From: Paracoccaceae bacterium
GTDB lineage: Bacteria; Pseudomonadota; Alphaproteobacteria; Rhodobacterales; Rhodobacteraceae
DNA: 7,504 nt
Assembly (NCBI GenBank): GCA_002712045.1
Contig: PARX01000044.1
Coordinates: forward strand, 20,556-28,059
Reading direction: 5' to 3'
The translations under genes and the position numbers were made by a program. The notes under the pieces were generated by a model. The model made no database searches, had not been told where the DNA came from, and was given only the letters and a program-made list of their open reading frames with translations. Positions 6,357 to 7,504 of this stretch are shown piece by piece. Position 1 is the first letter of the stretch. Each line of letters starts with the position of its first letter.

Positions 6357-7139
6357 CTTAATTCCCCAATTCATACCCACCAGGAAAATGGAATCCTCGA
6401 AGTGAAAATAAATAGGCCTAAAGCAAATGCAATTGATCTTAAGACCAGTCAATTATTGGGAGAAGTGTTTAAAAAATTTAGGGATGATCCAGAATTACGT
6501 GTTGGGATCATAACTGGAGCTGGAAATAAATTCTTTTGCCCAGGGTGGGACTTAAAGGCCGCCGCAGACGGTGATGCTGTAGATGGAGATTATGGCGTTG
6601 GTGGGTTTGGAGGAATGCAGGAAATGCGAGATATGAATAAGCCAATTATCGCTGCCGTGAATGGGATTTGCTGTGGCGGCGGTTTAGAAGTTGCAATTAG
6701 CGCAGATATAATAATAGCCTCTGAGAATGCCACCTTTGCTTTACCTGAAATTAGATCTGGAACAATCGCGGATGCCGCAAGCGTGAAAGTTCCCAAACGA
6801 ATTCCTTATCATATTGCAATGGAATTATTGTTAACAGGAAGATGGTTTGATGCCAAAGAAGCTCTAGGTTGGGGCTTAATTAATAAAATTGTAAAGCAGG
6901 AAGAACTATCTAAAGCTGCTTGGGAGATGGCCACTTTATTAGTCAGTGGACCGCCGCTAGTATATGCCGCAATAAAAGAAGTGGTTCGTGATGCAGAGGA
7001 TAAAAAATTCCAAGACGTCATGAACAAAATTACAAAGAGGCAATATCCTACGATCGATAATTTGTATTCTTCAGAAGATCAATTGGAAGGAGCTAAAGCT
7101 TTTGCGGAAAAACGGGACCCTGTATGGAAGGGTAAATAA
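6354..7139 (+). CDS. CaiD-like enoyl-CoA hydratase/isomerase (crotonase fold)
   Basis: Crotonase-superfamily protein of 261 residues, the same length as E. coli CaiD (carnitinyl-CoA dehydratase), which interconverts carnitinyl-CoA and crotonobetainyl-CoA. By recollection it matches CaiD nearly end to end: RPKANAID (21-28), FRDDPELRVGIITGAG (42-57), GWDLKAAADG (64-73), KPIIAAVNG (96-104), GGGLEVAISAD (108-118), FALPE (128-132) and the C-terminal AFAEKRDPVWKGK (249-261). Both acidic residues of the hydratase mechanism are present, Glu112 and Glu132. The oxyanion-hole segments are at 64-70 and 105-110. The usual PxxGG segment after LPE is altered: SGTIADAASVKVP (135-147) lacks the double glycine and seems one residue shorter, which may reshape the acyl pocket. 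In the operon it would hydrate the enoyl-CoA made by the dehydrogenase. In the DMSP pathway that step belongs to DmdD, also a crotonase. CaiD-like family is clear; substrate not settled. Confidence 0.9.
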   Translation: MLNSPIHTHQENGILEVKINRPKANAIDLKTSQLLGEVFKKFRDDPELRVGIITGAGNKFFCPGWDLKAAADGDAVDGDYGVGGFGGMQEMRDMNKPIIAAVNGICCGGGLEVAISADIIIASENATFALPEIRSGTIADAASVKVPKRIPYHIAMELLLTGRWFDAKEALGWGLINKIVKQEELSKAAWEMATLLVSGPPLVYAAIKEVVRDAEDKKFQDVMNKITKRQYPTIDNLYSSEDQLEGAKAFAEKRDPVWKGK

Positions 7140-7160
7140 CAATATTAAAGGAGAGGTCTA

Positions 7161-7504
7161 ATGGGCGCTACAGATACATTAGTGAAATTTATTCATAAAA
7201 CTGAATTATCTGACATTCCACAAGAAGCTATCGATATTACTAAAAAGCATATTATCGACTGGTTTGCCACAGCTATTGCTGGGTCAAATGAGGAAGCAGG
7301 AGCAATTCTTCATGATTATGCCAATGAAATAAGTGGTAGCAATCATGCAAATATCATTGGGACTGCAACTAAGGCTTCAGCTGACAATGCTGCTTTTATC
7401 AATGGATCTTTAGGGCATCTTCTAGACTATGATGATATGGGTTTTTCTCACCCCACAACCTGTATTTTACCTGGATTACTTGCTTTAGCTGACAAAAATA
7501 ATAT
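7161..7504 (+). CDS. MmgE/PrpD-family protein, N-terminal part (3' truncated by window edge)
   Basis: The first 114 residues of a protein whose family is normally about 450 residues. MmgE/PrpD proteins include 2-methylcitrate dehydratase, cis-aconitate decarboxylase and epimerases of small dicarboxylates; they act without a cofactor, in the cytoplasm. The N-terminal helix with KKHIIDWFATAIAGS (28-42) corresponds to the family's DxxxxAxAG segment. NGSLGHLLDYDDMGFSHPTT (81-100) is the signature NGxxxHxLDxDDxxxxxHP, with the conserved Asp cluster 89-92 and His97. An AAAGGAGAGG Shine-Dalgarno (7147-7156), the strongest in the window, precedes ATG 7161. The gap to the hydratase stop is 21 bases, so it is the fifth visible gene of the operon. 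Its role here is unknown; it could act on a hydroxylated or branched product or hydrolytic by-product of the CoA route. Confidence 0.88.
   Translation, partial: MGATDTLVKFIHKTELSDIPQEAIDITKKHIIDWFATAIAGSNEEAGAILHDYANEISGSNHANIIGTATKASADNAAFINGSLGHLLDYDDMGFSHPTTCILPGLLALADKNN

Noticed and set aside
1..7504. CRISPR array, tRNA/rRNA gene, insertion sequence or att site
   Set aside because: No spaced direct repeats, cloverleaf, transposase or terminal repeats could be seen by eye on either strand.

Overview
The window is AT-rich and gene-dense, with every convincing gene on the + strand. It looks like a piece of a marine alphaproteobacterial chromosome. The clues are a 96-residue HU-like protein of the kind found in Rhodobacterales-type genomes, low GC, short intergenic gaps, and a catabolic operon led by a DmdA-family (dimethylsulfoniopropionate demethylase-like) protein. 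The lineage is inferred from remembered family resemblance and was not tested.

Left part (1-1923): the C-terminal end of an AMP nucleosidase (amn) runs in from outside the window. An HU-family DNA-binding protein follows and ends at a perfect 12-bp intrinsic terminator (1009-1043). An EamA/DMT-type ten-helix transporter starts almost on top of that terminator; its best start is a TTG at 1060. The gap 1924-2020 holds a good candidate promoter and a small imperfect dyad.

Right part (2021-7504, running off the end): a tightly packed operon of five genes. They are (1) a DmdA/GcvT-family tetrahydrofolate-dependent demethylase-like protein, (2) a 386-residue acyl-CoA dehydrogenase, (3) a 674-residue ADP-forming (NDP-forming) acyl-CoA synthetase, (4) a CaiD-like enoyl-CoA hydratase whose start overlaps the previous stop by one base, and (5) the first 114 residues of an MmgE/PrpD-family protein. 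Gaps are 17, 18, -1 and 21 bases, with no internal terminator.

Taken together the operon encodes demethylation, CoA activation, alpha-beta dehydrogenation and hydration of a small carboxylate. This is the logic of the DmdA-DmdB-DmdC-DmdD DMSP demethylation route, but the later enzymes are of different families or size classes from the known ones: an ADP-forming ligase in place of the AMP-forming DmdB, a short dehydrogenase in place of the roughly 590-residue DmdC, and a CaiD-like crotonase in place of DmdD. The main idea offered is that this is a non-orthologous version of that pathway, or a parallel pathway for another methylated osmolyte such as a carnitine-type betaine. The families are well supported; the substrate is inference.
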